Notes: generated by a model not told the origin, from the sequence alone. A stretch of DNA of 32,547 bases from Treponema sp. (GCA_031272575.1 JAISTO010000098.1:1-32547), one strand, 5' to 3'. Numbered from the stretch's first letter, positions 1 through 10,329 are shown. Translations and numbers: made by a program.

Positions 1-131
1 AGGAAGGAGAAAAGAGGCTTTGAACATAAAATCCTTATGCGACTTATGCGACTTTGCGGTTAAAAATGCGTAAATTCCGCTGTTTTTTGGGATCAGAAAA
101 GTAAATGCTGTTGCCCTACCCCCCCGCCCCC

Positions 132-160
132 TTGACATCCTGCATTTTTTAAGGTATACT
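132..160 (+). promoter_or_regulatory. sigma70-type promoter: TTGACA (132-137), 17-nt spacer, TATACT (155-160)
   Basis: Perfect -35, 17-nt spacer and near-consensus -10; GGAGG at 167-171 precedes ATG 178; C-rich tract directly upstream of the -35. Confidence 0.85.
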
Positions 161-171
161 TAACATGGAGG

Positions 172-630
172 ATGATTATGGAATTATTCAAGATGATTTT
201 TAATGCCGAAAATGTGCGGACGGCGGTGCTTCTCGTTGCCGCGGCCTGTGGGTTCATCTGGCTAAAAACGAAGCTGGTCAAGAGTTTTGATGATAAAATC
301 CATTCGCTGCGCGAGGAGATGAACACACGGTTCACCGCGCAGGGTAATGATATGAACGCACGGTTCACCGCGCAGGATGAAAAAATTGCTTCGCTGCGCG
401 ACGATATGAACGCACGGTTCACCGCGCAGGATGAAAAAATTGCTTCGTTGCGCGGTGACATGAACGAGAGGTTCACCGCGCAGGACGTCCAGATACGCGA
501 ACTAAAGACGAACGATATCGCGCATCTCTACGCGGCCATAGAAGCGCTCATATTCTCGATGGTAAAGAACGCAACCCTCACGGAGACCGATCAACAGTAT
601 ATCAACGACCGGCTGCATTCTACCCATTAG
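172..630 (+). CDS. Small membrane-anchored coiled-coil repeat protein (start more likely ATG 178 on SD spacing)
   Basis: ORF with N-terminal hydrophobic segment (TAVLLVAAACGFIWL) and tandem MNxRFTAQDEKIASLRxD repeats; promoter and SD upstream. Confidence 0.8.
   Translation: MIMELFKMIFNAENVRTAVLLVAAACGFIWLKTKLVKSFDDKIHSLREEMNTRFTAQGNDMNARFTAQDEKIASLRDDMNARFTAQDEKIASLRGDMNERFTAQDVQIRELKTNDIAHLYAAIEALIFSMVKNATLTETDQQYINDRLHSTH
319..483 (+). repeat. In-frame tandem repeats encoding MNARFTAQDEKIASLRDD (54 bp, 18 aa) plus an 11-aa short unit
   Basis: Near-identical DNA units atgaacgcacggttcaccgcgcaggatgaaaaaattgcttcg; units read MNTRFTAQGND / MNARFTAQDEKIASLRDD / MNARFTAQDEKIASLRGD / MNERFTAQ. 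Confidence 0.9.
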
Positions 631-667
631 GGGGGGGCGGGTGCGGCGTTTGGGGTGGTAAAGCGGC

Positions 668-3600
668 ATGGCGCGAAACAAATACGGTGTAACTCCCTGG
701 GGCGCGTGGTTCGTGGAGGTGCTCGGCACCTACGGGGTCGACGCGCGGCTTGACCGGGGCCGCACTTACGCGAACACCGGCAAAGTGCTCTCGCTCGAAA
801 TAAAAGACCGGCAGGCGCTGGCAAAGGTGAAGGGGCATTCGCGGCCCTTCTACCGCGTCCTGATCGACTTCCCGGCCCTGCAGGACGCGGAAAAAGAGCA
901 GATCTATCGCATCATCGAAGAGGACCCGGCGCTCCTGGGCCGCATCGCGGCTGGGGAACTGCCGGAGGACTTTCTCGCGCGGCTGCGGAGCGCCGGCATC
1001 AACCTTATCCCGAAGCGCTGGCGGGACATGAAACGTGCCTGCAACTGCCCGGATTACGGCGACCCCTGCAAACACATGGCCGCGCTCTACTACATCATCG
1101 CGCGCGAAATCGACGGGGACCCGTCTATCCTCTTCCGGCTGCGCGGCCTCGACCTGGGCGCGCGCTTCGGGGCGGCCGCCGTGCGCGCAATCGCGCCCCC
1201 CTTCGAGGTAAAGACCCGCGCCCTGCCCCGCGAGGGGCAGGGCCTGCCTCCGGAAATCCCGGAACTGCCGCTCTGCGCGGAACTGGTCACGTCCCTGCTG
1301 CCGCCCGCGCCCTCGTTCAGCGAGCGGGACTTCGCGCTCACCCTGGGGGAGTTCTACCACCACGCGGCCCGCTGGGTCCCCTGGGATGACGCCGCCTTCG
1401 CGGACGAGGATGCGCCCGACACCCTCGAACACAGGTGGTCGCGGTCACGGTGGCGGGCGCTCTGCGAGGCCCCCATGCCAGGCGCCTTACCGACTCTGCG
1501 GCAGGAGGCCGTGGACGGTACCGTGAGCGAGCATGGGCTCTACGAGGCCTTCCTGCGCTTCCGCGCTTTTTCGCGGCCCGAGGGCTCAGTCTCGTACCGC
1601 TTCCTCTTTTGCCTCTTCAAACTCCTCAATGTGATCATCGCGGCGGGGGCCTTCATTCCGGCGGTCTCCCTGCAAAAAAGCCTGCTCCGCATCGTGTGGA
1701 AGCCCTTCGAGACCCTGCCGGAGGTGGAGCGGGCGCTCGCGGCCCTGGCCGCCTTCGACCGCGGCATCTTCCCCATGGGGGACGGCACCCGGGTACTCAC
1801 AGGCCGGAGCGCGGTCGACCTGCTTGCCTCCGCGCTCCTCGGGGAGTTCGTCAAAAAGAACTACTTCGACACGTACCTTTTGCAGAACGGCCCGAAGGGG
1901 ATGGAGTTCCGCGAGTTGTGCGCGCTCTTCTTTCATGGCGACGCGCTTTCAGCCGCGGACCCAGCGCTCCGCGGCCTCCCCCTGGAAATCGACCGCTGGC
2001 TATCCCCCCTGCACATCGATTTTGCCGCCTTCACCTACAGCCTCTCCCTCAAACCCGTGCGGACGGGCAGCGCGGACGAGGCCGGTACCAACGTCACCAT
2101 TGACGATCTTGACAGCGCGCCGGACTTCGACTTGTACATGGAGGTGCGCAAGGGTGATGGGAAGGCCGCGCCGCTCTGCACGGCCGCGAAGCGGGCGGGC
2201 GCGGATACCGTCGCGCTCCTGCGCGCACCGACCGCGCTGTCCAACTATCTGGATGAAATCCGCGCGCTGATCACGCACAAATCGGTGCACCTCTCCGAGG
2301 CACGGCTGGTCAACTTTCTGGACAGCGCGGCCCCGCTCCTTGCGCGCCTTGGGCTTGTCATCAACCTGCCGCGGGCCATGCACCGGGAACTGCGGCCCCG
2401 CCTCGTGCTCACAGGCGACACGAAGGAGCGCCCGAAAGCGGCCGGCAGCCTGGTGAGTTATCTCGACCTCGACTCGCTTGTCGATTTCCACTGGGCGGTC
2501 GCGATTGGGGACGAGACGCTCTCGCCCGCGGAGTTCAAGAAACTGCTCGCGCAAAAACGCGCGATCGTGCGTTTCAAGAACCGCTATGTGCGGATCGATC
2601 CGGCGGAGTTGGCCGGGCTTTTGAAAAAGGCCGAAGGCCCGGCGCCGGAACGCCAGGAACTGCTGAAGCAGTACTTCCTGGGGAACAGCGTCCTCGACTT
2701 CGACGCGGAACGTATCCTCAAGGGGATTTTTGCGGAGCGCCATTTCGAGCGGCCGGCCGGCCTCGCGGCGGAACTGCGCCCCTATCAGGAGCGGGGCTGC
2801 AACTGGATTATGTCGCTGCTGCTCGCGGGCTTCGGGTGCATACTCGCGGACGACATGGGGCTGGGCAAGACCGTGCAGGCCATCACCGCGATCCTGCTGC
2901 TCCGGCAGGAGGGGCTGCTCGACGGGCCCTGCCTCGTGGTCGCGCCCGCGTCCCTCATCGAGAACTGGCAGCGGGAACTGGCGCGCTTTGCCCCCTCGCT
3001 CCAGTGCGCGCGCTACCATGGCCCGGGGCGCACCCTCGACTGCGAGGCGCAGGTGTTTGTGACCACCTTTCAGACCGCGGTACGGGACGCGGAAAAAATG
3101 CGCGAAAGGGTATTTTCATTTTTGATAGTTGACGAGGCGCACCTTTTAAAGAACGCGGAAACGCGGGGCGCAAAAACCGTCCGGACGCTGCGCGCGAAGC
3201 ACCGCCTGGCCCTGTCCGGCACACCGGTGGAAAATCGCCTCGAAGACCTCCGCAGCATCTTCGACCTGGTGCTCCCCGGCTTCCTGGGCAGCCCGGAAGC
3301 GTTCAAAAATGAGTACCGCATCCCCATCGAGGTGCTGCGGAACGCGGAGAAAGCGGAGGCCCTGCGGAAAATCACATCACCCTTTCTGCTCCGCCGCGTC
3401 AAAACCGACAAGGCTATCATCGCGGATCTGCCTGAAAAAATTATCTCCAATGAGTACGCGGCCCTGGAAAAAGAGCAGGCCGCGCTCTACGAGAGCGTCG
3501 TCTCCGAGATGCTCGAGCAGTCCGAGCGCATCGAGGACCCGGCCCAGCGCCCGCTCGTTATTCTTTCACTCCTCACGAGCCTGAAGCAGATCTGCGACCA

Positions 3601-4162
3601 CCCCCGCGTCTACGACAAAGAGAGCCCCGCGGTCTCCACGCTCTCCGGCAAGGCGCTCCTCCTTGTGACGCTCCTCCGCGAGATCCTCGAGGCCGGCGAG
3701 AAGACCCTCATCTTCAGCCAGTACGTGGAGACGCTCGAATGCCTTGCGGCGATTATCGGGGGCGAGATGGGGGAGCGGACGCTCCTCTACCACGGGGGCC
3801 TGAGCCAGGGCCGGCGCGCCGCCGCGGTGGACGCCTTCCAGAACGACCCGGAGCAGCGGATCATGCTCGTGAGCCTGCGGGCCGGCGGCCTCGGCCTCAA
3901 CCTCACGGCCGCGAGCCGCGTGATTCACTACGACCTCTGGTACAACCCCGCGGTAGAAAACCAGGCCACGGATCGCTGCTTCCGCATAGGGCAGAAGCGC
4001 AACGTCTTCGTGCACCGCTTCATCACGCGGAACAGTTTCGAGGAAAAGATTGACGCGATGCTCACGAGCAAAAAAGAGTTGGCCGACATGACGGTATCGT
4101 CCGGCGAGTCCTGGCTCTCGCGGATGAGCCACGCGGAATTACGGGATCTGTTCGGGGGATAA
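668..4162 (+). CDS. SWIM zinc-finger SNF2-family DEAD/DEAH helicase
   Basis: SWIM motif CNCPDYGDPCKHMAALYYI; SNF2 motifs LADDMGLGKTVQAI, DEAH (VDEAHLLKN), LSGTPVENRLEDLRSIFD, helicase-C RAGGLGLNLTAASRVIHYDLWYNPAVENQATDRCFRIGQ. Confidence 0.95.
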   Translation: MARNKYGVTPWGAWFVEVLGTYGVDARLDRGRTYANTGKVLSLEIKDRQALAKVKGHSRPFYRVLIDFPALQDAEKEQIYRIIEEDPALLGRIAAGELPEDFLARLRSAGINLIPKRWRDMKRACNCPDYGDPCKHMAALYYIIAREIDGDPSILFRLRGLDLGARFGAAAVRAIAPPFEVKTRALPREGQGLPPEIPELPLCAELVTSLLPPAPSFSERDFALTLGEFYHHAARWVPWDDAAFADEDAPDTLEHRWSRSRWRALCEAPMPGALPTLRQEAVDGTVSEHGLYEAFLRFRAFSRPEGSVSYRFLFCLFKLLNVIIAAGAFIPAVSLQKSLLRIVWKPFETLPEVERALAALAAFDRGIFPMGDGTRVLTGRSAVDLLASALLGEFVKKNYFDTYLLQNGPKGMEFRELCALFFHGDALSAADPALRGLPLEIDRWLSPLHIDFAAFTYSLSLKPVRTGSADEAGTNVTIDDLDSAPDFDLYMEVRKGDGKAAPLCTAAKRAGADTVALLRAPTALSNYLDEIRALITHKSVHLSEARLVNFLDSAAPLLARLGLVINLPRAMHRELRPRLVLTGDTKERPKAAGSLVSYLDLDSLVDFHWAVAIGDETLSPAEFKKLLAQKRAIVRFKNRYVRIDPAELAGLLKKAEGPAPERQELLKQYFLGNSVLDFDAERILKGIFAERHFERPAGLAAELRPYQERGCNWIMSLLLAGFGCILADDMGLGKTVQAITAILLLRQEGLLDGPCLVVAPASLIENWQRELARFAPSLQCARYHGPGRTLDCEAQVFVTTFQTAVRDAEKMRERVFSFLIVDEAHLLKNAETRGAKTVRTLRAKHRLALSGTPVENRLEDLRSIFDLVLPGFLGSPEAFKNEYRIPIEVLRNAEKAEALRKITSPFLLRRVKTDKAIIADLPEKIISNEYAALEKEQAALYESVVSEMLEQSERIEDPAQRPLVILSLLTSLKQICDHPRVYDKESPAVSTLSGKALLLVTLLREILEAGEKTLIFSQYVETLECLAAIIGGEMGERTLLYHGGLSQGRRAAAVDAFQNDPEQRIMLVSLRAGGLGLNLTAASRVIHYDLWYNPAVENQATDRCFRIGQKRNVFVHRFITRNSFEEKIDAMLTSKKELADMTVSSGESWLSRMSHAELRDLFGG

Positions 4163-4188
4163 TTTACCGATATATAAACAAGGATGAT

Positions 4189-5775
4189 ATGAAAGAACGC
4201 ATTTTGATACTGGGCGCCGGCTTTTTACAGGGGCCCGCTATTCGCATCGCGCAGGACCTGGGGCTCGAGGTGACCGCCGTGGACGGGAACCCCGATGCCC
4301 CCTGCGCGGCCTGGGCCGATCGCTTCGAGGCGATCGATCTGAAAGACAAGGAGCGCATCGAGGCCCTTGCCCGGAAACTAAAGGCCCTCCCCGGGGGGCT
4401 TTCCGGCGTCATGACTTGCGGCACCGACTTTTCCGCGCCGGTCGCCTGGGTTGCGGAGCGCCTCGGCCTGCCGGGTATACCCTACGAGGCCGCGCTCGCG
4501 GCGTCGGACAAGGCGCTCATGCGGCGCGTCTTCGCGGACGCGGGGGTACCCTCGCCGGCCTTCACCGTGTGCGGCGCCCCGCCGGAGGCCCCGCCTGCCT
4601 TCGGCTTCCCCGTCGTGGTAAAGCCCTGCGACAACATGGGGGGGCGCGGCTGCCGCAAGGCCGGCTCGCTGGACGCGCTCCGCTGCGCGGTTTCCGAGGC
4701 GCTCCCCTTTTCGCGCAGCGGCCGCGTCATCGTCGAGGAGTACATGGACGGCCCTGAGTTTTCCGCGGACGCGCTTGTGTACGACGGAAAAATCACCCTC
4801 TGCGGCCTTGCGGACCGTCACATTTTCTTCCCCCCTTACTTTGTTGAAATGGGGCACACGATGCCCACGAACCTCGAAGCCGGCCGCGCGGAGGCGCTCT
4901 GTCAGGCTTTTTACCAGGGCATCCGGGCGCTCGGCATTACGCGCGGCGCGGCCAAGGGGGACCTGAAACTGACCGCCAAAGGCCCCATGATCGGGGAGAT
5001 AGCGGCGCGGCTCTCAGGCGGCTTCATGTCAGGCTGGACTTACCCCTACTCGTCCGGGGTCGAGCCTATACGCGGGGCTATCCGTATCGCGATAGGCCGC
5101 GATCCGGGCAGCCTCGCGCCGACCCGCGCGTACACGAGCGCGGAGCGGGCCTTCATCTCGCTGCCGGGAAAAATCCGCGCCATTGAGGGAGTCGAACGCG
5201 CGCGCGCGGTGCCGGGGCTGCGGGAGTTTTCGCTGCGGGTTTCGGCAGGCTCCCGCGTCAGTTTCCCGGAAAACAATGTGAGCAAGTGCGGCAACGCCGT
5301 CTCCTGCCGCGAGCGGCGGGACGACGCCATCTTCGCGGCGGAGGAAGCCGCTCGCCGCGTGCTGATTCGCCTCGAAGCGCCTGATCCGGAGACCGCGGCC
5401 TTCCTCGCGAAACTTCCCTCGCAGGCCCCCACGTTCCCGCCCGACGCCTTTTCGGTGTCCTGGCGCTGCATCGAGGCCGTCTCCGCGCTTCCGCCCGAGG
5501 CCCCCGATCTCGCGGAACGCATCGCGCGGGGGGAAAAGCCGCTCATCCTCGAGGCCGCGGAGGTGCTCGCCTCAGGCGCGCGTGACATCGTGGGCCGCGG
5601 CGTGGAGGAATCGCTCGAAAGCGTCCGCGCACTCACGGGCCTCGCCCTGCCGCTTACCGCATCCCCGGGAGGCGCTCCCGCGTTCGCCCGCGGCTTCTGG
5701 CAGGCCCTCCTGCGCGGCGGCTATCAGGGCGCAGCCTACCTGGTGGACCTGCTCGGCGCGCAAAAAGATCCATGA
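4189..5775 (+). CDS. ATP-grasp family carboxylate-amine ligase (carbamoyl-phosphate-synthase-like)
   Basis: N-terminal Rossmann-like ILILGAGFLQGPAI; ATP-grasp FPVVVKPCDNMGGRGCRKA; ~200-aa C-terminal extension. Confidence 0.8.
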   Translation: MKERILILGAGFLQGPAIRIAQDLGLEVTAVDGNPDAPCAAWADRFEAIDLKDKERIEALARKLKALPGGLSGVMTCGTDFSAPVAWVAERLGLPGIPYEAALAASDKALMRRVFADAGVPSPAFTVCGAPPEAPPAFGFPVVVKPCDNMGGRGCRKAGSLDALRCAVSEALPFSRSGRVIVEEYMDGPEFSADALVYDGKITLCGLADRHIFFPPYFVEMGHTMPTNLEAGRAEALCQAFYQGIRALGITRGAAKGDLKLTAKGPMIGEIAARLSGGFMSGWTYPYSSGVEPIRGAIRIAIGRDPGSLAPTRAYTSAERAFISLPGKIRAIEGVERARAVPGLREFSLRVSAGSRVSFPENNVSKCGNAVSCRERRDDAIFAAEEAARRVLIRLEAPDPETAAFLAKLPSQAPTFPPDAFSVSWRCIEAVSALPPEAPDLAERIARGEKPLILEAAEVLASGARDIVGRGVEESLESVRALTGLALPLTASPGGAPAFARGFWQALLRGGYQGAAYLVDLLGAQKDP

Positions 5776-6773
5776 GCAACAAAACCCTGCTCAACGCAGG
5801 CAAGGCGAAGAATGACGAGTTTTATACCCAACTCCCGGATATAGAGCGGGAATGCGCCCATTACACAGAACAGTTTCAGGGGAAGACTGTTCTGTGTAAC
5901 TGCGACGATCCGGCGGAGAGTCAATTTTGGAAATACTTTCATACGCATTTTTCAGAATTGAAATTAAAAAAACTCATCTCGACTCATTTTGATCCTGAGG
6001 GTACCTACAGGATGGACTACAGCGGGGGCAGCGACGCGCGCTGCGGCATTGGCACAAAAATCTCCATGCAGGGAAATGGAGATTTTAGAAGTAACGAATG
6101 CGCCGGGGTTTTGCGGCAGGCGGATATCGTCGTTACCAATCCGCCGTTTTCGCTCTTCCGCGAATTCATCGCGCAGTTGATAACCTACGGCAAAAAGTTT
6201 CTTGTCATCGGCAACAACAATGCGCTCACGTACAAAGAAATTTTCAGGTTGATAAAAGAAAACAAATTGTGGCTCGGGTACAACGTCAACAAAACAATCG
6301 CGTTTGTTTTGAGCGGCGCTTACCAGGTGTGGGACAGAATAGAAAACGGCAAAAAGATAGGCGTAGTTCCCGCGATTTCATGGTACACCAATTTGACGGT
6401 TTCAAAACGCGCCCTGCCGCTCGCTCTTTCCCGGCATTACGATCCCGCCCTATATCCGAAGTACGATTCTTACGACGCTATCAATGTAAAAAGGGTGACG
6501 GAGATCCCCGCCGATTGGGACGGCAAGATGGGAGTGCCCGTCACTTTTCTGGGGAAATACAATCCCGCGCAATTTGAGATAATTGGGTTAGACAGATATG
6601 TCGACGACAACCCGCGCTTCGGGAGGAGGTTCACGATCAACAATAAAGAGACGTATGCCCGTGTGTTGATCAGGCGCCGCCCCCCGAATGAAAGCGGCGC
6701 GGGCTGCCGCGCTATTGTTTCGCATCCTGCCCGAAACTCTCCGGCACATCCAGGAGTGAATACCCCATCATAA
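5772..6773 (+). CDS. M.EcoRI-like adenine-specific DNA methyltransferase
   Basis: N-terminus NKTLLNAGKAKNDEFYTQLPDIEREC..VLCNCDDP resembles the EcoRI methylase family; catalytic NPPF (VVTNPPFSLFREF). ATGA overlap with the upstream ATP-grasp stop. Confidence 0.88.
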   Translation: MSNKTLLNAGKAKNDEFYTQLPDIERECAHYTEQFQGKTVLCNCDDPAESQFWKYFHTHFSELKLKKLISTHFDPEGTYRMDYSGGSDARCGIGTKISMQGNGDFRSNECAGVLRQADIVVTNPPFSLFREFIAQLITYGKKFLVIGNNNALTYKEIFRLIKENKLWLGYNVNKTIAFVLSGAYQVWDRIENGKKIGVVPAISWYTNLTVSKRALPLALSRHYDPALYPKYDSYDAINVKRVTEIPADWDGKMGVPVTFLGKYNPAQFEIIGLDRYVDDNPRFGRRFTINNKETYARVLIRRRPPNESGAGCRAIVSHPARNSPAHPGVNTPS

Positions 6774-7548
6774 AGAGCGCCGCTTCAAGCGCTCTTATGC
6801 GGTGTTTGGGGGGGTACTTGTTGAACTGCGACCGCGGGGCTTTTTCCAGCACCGCTTCGAGCAGCCAACTTGCCTCGACGGTACGACGGACACGCTGCTT
6901 CCTGCTTGTAAAGGGCGGGAATTTGTACTGCCCTTTGTTCGGATTGTTGTTCCCGGCGAGATTCCCATACCCCCAGGGAAAACTGATGGGATAGGGAACA
7001 GCGCTGAGTTTGTTTTCTTCGCAAAAACTGCGCACGAGCAGACACAAGCCCGCCCCGACTCTGCTCCCGTACATTACGAAGCCGTCGACAAGGAGCGCGT
7101 AGATTTTTATCCACGTCGAATTGGAGTTGACTTCGGTAATGTCCCGCTCCGTGTCGAAGGCGCGCAGGTTGAGAATTTTCACGGCCGTCTTCAACTGCGG
7201 TACCAGTTTGCCGCTGCTCGTGAAACGTTCCGGCTGCCCGAAACGGATTTCCCCCCAGTGGTGAATTGTTTCACAGAGGGCCGCGGTTTTTTTCGCGTCG
7301 TTTTTCGCGAGCGCTTTTTTTAATTCCGCGGAATAGAAATCACGTTCCTTCAGGAACTCCGCGAAATCTTTGTGCTGAAAATCGTACTGCGATACCGCGT
7401 CGAAGAGCGATTCAAAACGCAAAACTTTTTTCTGCCGCTTCATAAGATACGAATGCGGAAACGGCGCGTGTTCCGCATCGAGCCGCTTTGCCATCCAGCC
7501 GATGAAATTCTTCACGACGGAAAGGTCGAGATACTGCTCCCGTGTCAT
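6712..7548 (-). CDS. Uncharacterised protein convergent with the M.EcoRI-like methyltransferase
   Basis: 278-aa ORF with strong SD (GAGGAGG), a -35/-10 promoter, and composition matching the adjacent methyltransferase; no family recognised. Confidence 0.75.
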   Translation of the reverse strand: MTREQYLDLSVVKNFIGWMAKRLDAEHAPFPHSYLMKRQKKVLRFESLFDAVSQYDFQHKDFAEFLKERDFYSAELKKALAKNDAKKTAALCETIHHWGEIRFGQPERFTSSGKLVPQLKTAVKILNLRAFDTERDITEVNSNSTWIKIYALLVDGFVMYGSRVGAGLCLLVRSFCEENKLSAVPYPISFPWGYGNLAGNNNPNKGQYKFPPFTSRKQRVRRTVEASWLLEAVLEKAPRSQFNKYPPKHRIRALEAALFMMGYSLLDVPESFGQDAKQ

Positions 7549-7569
7549 AGTTCCTCCTCGATTGATGCT

Positions 7570-7598
7570 ATGTTATCATATTAGAGAAAATGTGTCAA
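7570..7598 (-). promoter_or_regulatory. Promoter of the 7548 minus-strand gene: TTGACA, 17-nt spacer, TAACAT
   Basis: Reverse complement of TGTCAA (7593-7598) and ATGTTA (7570-7575); G9 (C9 on minus) 2 nt upstream of the -35. Confidence 0.75.
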
Positions 7599-7613
7599 GA
7601 GGGGGGGGGAGCA

Positions 7614-7832
7614 GCAGCAATTCTCAGAAGTGAAAACAGTCCACAGATAATCACCGATTTTCACCAATTAAAGGCACGATTAGTAATAAAAAATCTGTGT
7701 TTATTTGTGTAAATCTGTGGACAAATTTTTAATGTTAACTTTTTCGGAGTGGGCTCAGTTTTATTCCTCCGTGTTCTTTGTGTGCTTTGTGAGAAAATTT
7801 TCCCAAAATTCGGTCAAAATGAGAACTGCTGC
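7614..7832. mobile_element. Candidate MITE-like intergenic element, 219 bp, with 13-bp TIRs (1 mismatch)
   Basis: GCAGCAATTCTCA at 7614-7626 and TGAGAACTGCTGC at 7820-7832; internal 10-bp inverted repeat GTCCACAGAT (7639-7648) / ATCTGTGGAC (7713-7722); box TTTTCGGAGTGGGCTCA (7741-7757) shared with 32126-32142. Confidence 0.55.
7691..7720. repeat. Three degenerate 10-mers AAATCTGTGT / TTATTTGTGT / AAATCTGTGG
   Basis: Direct reading; contiguous 10-nt register. Confidence 0.8.
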
Positions 7833-7891
7833 AAAACGCCACTCCCTACTCACCCTTCCCATTACGGCGCCGCATACGCTATACTGTCAGC

Positions 7892-9316
<1,425 letters not shown>

Positions 9317-9321
9317 GGTGA

Positions 9322-10329
9322 ATGGTGAATATCCCGGACGCCGAACTCCTGCGCCTTATCAGGACCGAAGACCCGGAAGAAACCGAGGCGCTCTTCGCCG
9401 CGGCCCGCGCCGCGCGGGAGGCGCGCTATGGCAGGCGGGTCTTTTTCCGGGGGCTTATCGAGTTTTCAAACTACTGCAAAAATGACTGCCTCTACTGCGG
9501 CATCAGGCGGAGCAGGAGCAGCATAGAACGGTACCGCTTGAGCGAGGAGCGGATACTCGCATGCTGCCGCCTGGGGGACCTGCTCGGTTATAAAACCTTT
9601 GTCCTGCAAAGCGGGGAGGACCCCTGGTGGGACGACGCGCGGGTGACGGCGCTCGTCGCGGCGGTCCGGAGCGCTTTTCCCGATCACGCGATAACGCTCT
9701 CTTTGGGGGAAAGATCCCCCCGGGCCTTCGAGCGCTGGTTCCGCGCGGGCGCGAACCGCTACCTCCTGCGCCACGAGACCGCGGACGCGGAGCATTACGC
9801 CCGCCTGCACCCCGAGGGCATTACCCTGGCGTCGCGCAAGAAGTGCCTTTTCATGTTGAAAGAAATAGGCTACCAGGTGGGGGCGGGCTTCATGGTGGGG
9901 ACGCCCTTTCAAACGCCGGAACATTTGCTCGAAGACCTCCATTTTCTCCAGGAACTCCATCCCCACATGGCAGGCATAGGCCCCTTTATCCCGGCTGAGG
10001 ACACCCCCTTCGCCGCTTTCCCGGCGGGAAGCCTCGCGCAGAGCCTCCGCATGATCGCGCTCGTCCGCCTCCTGCTCCCGGACGCGCTCATTCCCGCCAC
10101 TACGGCGCTCGGTACCATCTCCCCGCTGGGCCGCGAACAAGGGCTCCGCGCCGGGGCCAACGTGGTGATGCCGAATCTGTCCCCCAGGGCGGTGCGGCCC
10201 CTCTACGCGCTCTACGACCACAAGATCTGCACCGGGGACGAGGCCGCGGAGTGCCGTTTCTGTCTGGAAGGCCGCATCCGCGGCGCGGGCTTCGAACCCG
10301 ACCTCAGCCGGGGTGACTGGACAGGATAA
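9322..10329 (+). CDS. hydE: [FeFe]-hydrogenase H-cluster radical SAM maturase HydE
   Basis: Radical SAM CKNDCLYCGIR, VLQSGEDPWW, YLLRHETAD, GFMVGTPFQTPEHLLEDL; BioB/HydE-like architecture. Confidence 0.87.
   Translation: MVNIPDAELLRLIRTEDPEETEALFAAARAAREARYGRRVFFRGLIEFSNYCKNDCLYCGIRRSRSSIERYRLSEERILACCRLGDLLGYKTFVLQSGEDPWWDDARVTALVAAVRSAFPDHAITLSLGERSPRAFERWFRAGANRYLLRHETADAEHYARLHPEGITLASRKKCLFMLKEIGYQVGAGFMVGTPFQTPEHLLEDLHFLQELHPHMAGIGPFIPAEDTPFAAFPAGSLAQSLRMIALVRLLLPDALIPATTALGTISPLGREQGLRAGANVVMPNLSPRAVRPLYALYDHKICTGDEAAECRFCLEGRIRGAGFEPDLSRGDWTG

Noticed and set aside
93-476. Minus-strand repetitive ORF (SCAVNRAFISSRSEAIFS)
   Set aside because: It is the antisense of the plus-strand coiled-coil repeat, which has its own promoter and SD.
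620-1432. Long minus-strand and alternate-frame ORFs over the SNF2 gene, and similar ones over ATP-grasp, pyrG, cheA and A2M
   Set aside because: They are overlapping shadow ORFs of high-GC coding DNA; the translations are Arg/Pro/Ala-rich with no recognisable domains.
668-6773. SNF2 helicase plus adenine methyltransferase as a possible DISARM-like defence system
   Set aside because: No drmA, drmB or drmC-like genes are visible, the SNF2 protein carries a SWIM domain and host-like GC content, and the ATP-grasp gene between them is not a DISARM component.
5772-6773. GAATTC avoidance as evidence of active EcoRI-type restriction
   Set aside because: At least five GAATTC sites are visible by eye (for example near 6162, 12950, 18023, 31235 and 32115), consistent with chance at this GC content.
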